Below, in pieces: positions 61,160 to 64,000 of a DNA stretch of 64,000 nt. The stretch is from CAWBRT01 sp963696525. Lineage in GTDB: Bacteria; Acidobacteriota; Terriglobia; Terriglobales; Acidobacteriaceae. Position 1 is the first letter of the stretch. Every line of letters begins with the position of its first letter. The DNA lies in NCBI GenBank assembly GCA_963696525.1, contig CAVOKO010000012.1, positions 744,001 to 808,000 of the forward strand, written 5' to 3'. The notes below the pieces were generated by a model that was not told the origin of the DNA, made no database searches, and saw only the letters and a list, made by a program, of their open reading frames with translations. A program made the position numbers and the translations under genes.

Positions 61160-62626
61160 ATGGGTTCAACCAAGCCAGTGCTCGACGCGAAGGCCCCAGC
61201 GAAAGGTTCAGGCGGCAAGAAATGGGTTAAGTGGGCTGTCCCTTTGGCGCTGGGGATCGTCGTTTTAGTCATACCGCGGCCTGAAGGCCTGACGCCCGCG
61301 GCGTGGCACTACTTTGCCTTGTTCGTCGCGGTGATTGCGGCCTTGATCACCGAACCTTTTCCGGGCCCGGTGGTGGGGTTCGTCGGCATCGCTTTTGGCG
61401 GCGCAATGGTGTTTGTCGGTAAGACCCCCGCTGACGGATTGAGATGGGCGCTCTCGGGATTTTCCAACGGTACGGTGTGGCTCATCTACGCCGCCAGCCT
61501 GTTCGCGCTCGGCTACGAAGTCACGGGGCTGGGGCGCAGAATCGCCTTGCTGCTGGTGCATAAGCTGGGCGGGAAGACTTTAGGGCTTGGTTACGCGGTT
61601 GCCTTGTCTGACTTGGTGTTGGCCCCGTTCACCTCTTCCAATACAGCCCGAGCCAGCAGTGTCTTTCCGATTGTCAGCAACATTCCGCCGCTTTACGGCT
61701 CATCTCCAACCGAGAACCCGCGCAAGATTGGTTCCTACATCATGTGGACCGCTTTTGCCGCGCAATGCGTCACCAGTTCGATGTTTCTGACCGCTCTGGC
61801 GCCCAACGTGCTTGCGACCGAGATCGCGCGCAAGGTTACGGGCATAGACATTAGCTGGACCGCATGGTTTTACGGCTTTCTGCCGCTCGGCATTGTGCTT
61901 TTTCTGGCGGTGCCCTTGCTCAGTTACATTCTGTATCCGCCTGAGTTGAAGAGCAGCGAAGAGGTTCCGAAGTGGGCGGGAGCGCAGTTGGCCGCATTGG
62001 GCAAGATCACGCGGCGCGAACTGACGATGGCGATCCTGGCGGTAATCGCCCTGATCTGCTGGATCGGCTTCACCAAATGGATTCTTCCGGAAACCACGGC
62101 GCTGGTGATTTGCGCGTTGATGATGTTGACCCGCGTCGTCACGTGGAATGACATCGCAGGCAACAAGCAGGGTTGGACGAACCTGGTGTGGCTGGCTACG
62201 CTGGTCACCATGGCCGACGGTCTGGCCCGGGTGGGCTTCCTCGCATGGTTTGCCAAGACGAGTGCGACGGTTCTGTCCAAGGTCTCGATGGTGCCGATGA
62301 TGATCGCGCTGGTGACGATCTTCTTCCTGGTGCATTATTTCTTTGCCAGCCTCAGTGCCCACACCACTGCCCTGCTGCCGGTGTTTTTGGCCGCGATGAT
62401 GACTCTGCCGGGGCTGCCGATGAGGCCGGTAACAATGGTGATCGGCTATACCCTGGGGTTGATGGGCGTGATTACGCCGTATGCGACGGGACCGGGACCG
62501 ATCTATTATGGAGCCGGGTATATCAAGACCAAGGATTTCTGGAGACTAGGATTTATTTTCGGCATGTTCTTTCTGGGTGCGTTGCTGCTGGTTGAACTGC
62601 CGCTGGCACTGAAGTTCATGCGCTAG
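61160..62626 (+). CDS. divalent anion:sodium symporter family (DASS/SLC13) transporter
   Basis: 488 residues with about 12-14 hydrophobic segments. The two SNT-type substrate/sodium motifs are visible as APFTSSNTARASSVFPIVSN and SLSAHTTALLPVFLAAM. The resemblance to CitT/TtdT antiporters (WTAWFYGFLPLGIVLFLAVPLLSYILYPPELK; MRPVTMVIGYTLGLMGVITPYATGPGPIYYGAGYI) suggests di- or tricarboxylate transport (citrate, succinate or tartrate). GGAGG about 10 bp before ATG 61160 supports the start. The isocitrate lyase gene far upstream fits organic acid use but is not linked. Confidence 0.9.
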   Translation: MGSTKPVLDAKAPAKGSGGKKWVKWAVPLALGIVVLVIPRPEGLTPAAWHYFALFVAVIAALITEPFPGPVVGFVGIAFGGAMVFVGKTPADGLRWALSGFSNGTVWLIYAASLFALGYEVTGLGRRIALLLVHKLGGKTLGLGYAVALSDLVLAPFTSSNTARASSVFPIVSNIPPLYGSSPTENPRKIGSYIMWTAFAAQCVTSSMFLTALAPNVLATEIARKVTGIDISWTAWFYGFLPLGIVLFLAVPLLSYILYPPELKSSEEVPKWAGAQLAALGKITRRELTMAILAVIALICWIGFTKWILPETTALVICALMMLTRVVTWNDIAGNKQGWTNLVWLATLVTMADGLARVGFLAWFAKTSATVLSKVSMVPMMIALVTIFFLVHYFFASLSAHTTALLPVFLAAMMTLPGLPMRPVTMVIGYTLGLMGVITPYATGPGPIYYGAGYIKTKDFWRLGFIFGMFFLGALLLVELPLALKFMR

Positions 62627-62768
62627 GGCGTCGCCTCGCAGCGCCGCCTGAACATGGGACGATCGGTGGCGCACGGTAGTCGTGATTCGTGCGGTTTCCG
62701 GGCGCAAACCGAGAGGCAGCTTCGCCCGCCGAACCATGGCGCGGCGGGCTGGGGGGAAGAGTGCCCGC

Positions 62769-63296
62769 TCAGTAGTTGGCTGCCGCTTCGGGGGAATGTC
62801 CGCGCTTGTAAACCAGCATGGTGCGTTCGAATACCATCACCTGCTTCGCATCCTGGTTGAAGCCGCGGGTTTCGACCGTAACGATACCCTGCGTGGGCCG
62901 GCTCTCGGATTCGCGCTTCGCCAGAACCTTCGATTCGGCGTAGAGGGTGTCGCCGGCAAAGACGGGGTAGGTGGCCCGCACTTTGTCCCAGCCGAGGTTT
63001 GCAACTACCTTGGCGCTGACGCTGTGGACACTCATGCCGGTCATGATGGAAAAGGTGATGGTGCTGTCGACGAGGCATCGTTTCCACTCGGTCTTGGCGG
63101 CATAAACGGAGTCGAAGTGAAGCTGCTGCGAGTTCATGGTGAGCAGACAGCCCCAGATATTGTCGGTCTCGGTGATGGTTCTTCCCGGACGGTGCTCAAA
63201 AACGTCACCGACTTCGAAGTCTTCGAAATACAGGCCGTAGGTTTCGCGATATCGTTGTTCTCCGACCTGCTTGTACATCGGAACCAGAGTTTTCAC
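62769..63296 (-). CDS. MaoC-like acyl-CoA hydratase/dehydratase
   Basis: 175 residues with a hot-dog fold. The MaoC hydratase pattern is GLYFEDFEVGDVFEHRPGRTITETDNIWGCLLTMNSQQLHFDSVYA, in which the Asp of the usual D..H motif appears as N (NSQQLHFD), then VDSTITFSIMTGMSV. It resembles the mesaconyl-CoA/beta-methylmalyl-CoA group. It probably acts on an enoyl- or methylmalyl-CoA type substrate. No ribosome-binding site is strong; ATG 63296 is the only sensible start. Confidence 0.82.
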   Translation of the reverse strand: MKTLVPMYKQVGEQRYRETYGLYFEDFEVGDVFEHRPGRTITETDNIWGCLLTMNSQQLHFDSVYAAKTEWKRCLVDSTITFSIMTGMSVHSVSAKVVANLGWDKVRATYPVFAGDTLYAESKVLAKRESESRPTQGIVTVETRGFNQDAKQVMVFERTMLVYKRGHSPEAAANY

Positions 63297-63538
63297 GCTG
63301 CTCCCTCCCCTTTCAAAATAGACGACAGCTTACTGCCGGAAGCGGCCGCCATGCGAGCTTAAGTTTTTTCGTCCGGCAACGAGCCTCCGCACGGTTGCGT
63401 CGAATTCGTTTGCAGGATAATCCGGGTTCATCCACAGCGGCAACTTGCAATCATGGAGGTGACTGGGTAGAGCACGGATGCGGTGACGCTTGCGCATGCT
63501 CTGCCATATAATCGCCGTCGGTGCAGTTCTCGACTCTA
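63297..63538. other. gap before the IS element
   Basis: No gene seen. The region ends at TCT, then AG at the IS edge, consistent with a CTAG target (63536-63539). Confidence 0.45.
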
Positions 63539-64000
63539 GAACCTATCTCATAAATGACGCTCGCGAGTAAATGCTTGCATTGCGAGCGGAGTTGAAGCAA
63601 ATCAGGTGCATGGCTGATCTCACGGATATGCAGTGGGAACGTCTCAAGCCCCTGGTGGAGTGGAACCAGAAACGGCGGCCCGATGGACGCGGCCGTCCCT
63701 GGAGCGATGCACGCCGAGCACTGAATGGTGTGCTATGGATTCTGCGAACAGGCGCCCCCTGGCAGGATCTTCCACCACGGTATGGGTCGTACCAGACCTG
63801 CCATCGGCGCTTCCAGCAATGGCAGCAAGCCGGCGTGCTGGACGGTATCTTGTGGGCGTTGTGCGAAGACCTGCTGGCGCGTGGGGAACTCGGGTTGGAG
63901 GAGACGTTCATCGATGCCTCCTTCGCGGGGGCAAAAAGGGGGGCGATCGCATTGGTCCAACACGCTGCGGCAAAGGGAGCAAGATCATGGCAATCGCGGA
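63539..64000 (+). mobile_element. left end of an IS5-family insertion sequence (right end outside)
   Basis: A transposase of the IS5 type starts here and runs off the window. The likely left terminus is GAACCTATCTCATAA at 63539-63553, just after a CTA(G) target-like site. The right end and target duplication cannot be seen, so the boundary is approximate. Confidence 0.65.
63610..64000 (+). CDS. IS5-family transposase (partial), with -1 frameshift at A5G6
   Basis: Partial, 3' end beyond the window. From ATG 63610 (ATCAGGTG upstream) it reads MADLTDMQWERLKPLVEWNQ, WSDARRALNGVLWILRTGAPWQDLPPRYGSYQTCHRRFQQW and ETFIDASFAGAK, where the first catalytic Asp lies in FIDAS. At A5G6 (63933-63943) the frame must slip back by one to give GDRIGPTRCGKGSKIMAIA, the expected IS5 continuation. 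Slippage on AAAAAGGGGGG fits programmed -1 frameshifting used by IS427-group elements; alternatively one A is missing. A start at ATG 63571 is also open. Confidence 0.8.
   Translation, partial: MADLTDMQWERLKPLVEWNQKRRPDGRGRPWSDARRALNGVLWILRTGAPWQDLPPRYGSYQTCHRRFQQWQQAGVLDGILWALCEDLLARGELGLEETFIDASFAGAKRGAIALVQHAAAKGARSWQSR

Overview
The window looks like a chromosome segment of an acidobacterium (Acidobacteriota, Terriglobia/Koribacter-like). The best lineage clue is a two-domain NAD+-I riboswitch in front of nadA, a class known essentially from Acidobacteriota. The GC-rich coding regions, the many dispersed palindromic intergenic repeats and the gene content (LemA/DUF2207 pair, split ATP synthase operon) fit. 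No rRNA, tRNA or CRISPR array was recognised.

Layout. 0-4.3 kb: polyferredoxin, rsmG, two parS sites, parA, parB. 4.6-10.2 kb: zinc-ribbon membrane protein, dus, rpmE, small ORFs, histidine phosphatase, HU, isocitrate lyase. 10.2-11.2 kb: a gene-free region, AT-rich in its middle, with DnaA-box-like motifs (possible oriC), followed by a DnaC/DnaI-type ATPase. 12.2-15.2 kb: selD, with an in-frame TGA at the catalytic Cys position and a SECIS-like hairpin, then a secreted phosphoesterase. 15.5-21.4 kb: tyrS, a glycosyltransferase, moaA with a structured leader, riboswitch-nadA, a DUF2203 gene. 21.8-28.5 kb: envelope lipoproteins, a phosphoribosyltransferase/kinase-like fusion and a DegT aminotransferase. 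28.8-30.6 kb: hfq-hflX. 31-37.8 kb: atpF-atpF'-atpH-atpA-atpG-atpD-atpC without the a and c subunit genes. 37.9-46.1 kb: mixed metabolism (hbd, MBL hydrolase, pyrD, serS, LolA-like). 46-51 kb: a membrane glycosyltransferase and a GH18-CE4-GT2 exopolysaccharide fusion. 51-54.4 kb: pruA and signalling genes, including a PilZ/LuxR pair with a degenerate receiver. 54.5-58.3 kb: YqjD/holin-like membrane stress cassette, DUF2207 and LemA. 58.6-64 kb: two paralogous TPR proteins, a DASS transporter, a MaoC hydratase and the left end of an IS5-type element.

Two patterns cut across the window. First, five otherwise well-conserved genes (parA, selD, a GT2, the PRTase fusion, the GH18-CE4-GT2 fusion) are broken by single-base shifts. 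Every one resolves as an extra base, mostly in a short mononucleotide run, which points to sequence error or systematic decay rather than to five unrelated pseudogenes. The only shift of opposite sign is in the IS5 transposase, at an A5G6 slippery tract where programmed frameshifting is expected. Second, at least four families of dispersed intergenic repeats occupy most of the larger gaps.

The parS sites, rsmG-parAB, the DnaA-box-like region, the helicase-loader-like gene and the ATP synthase operon together suggest an origin-proximal position.
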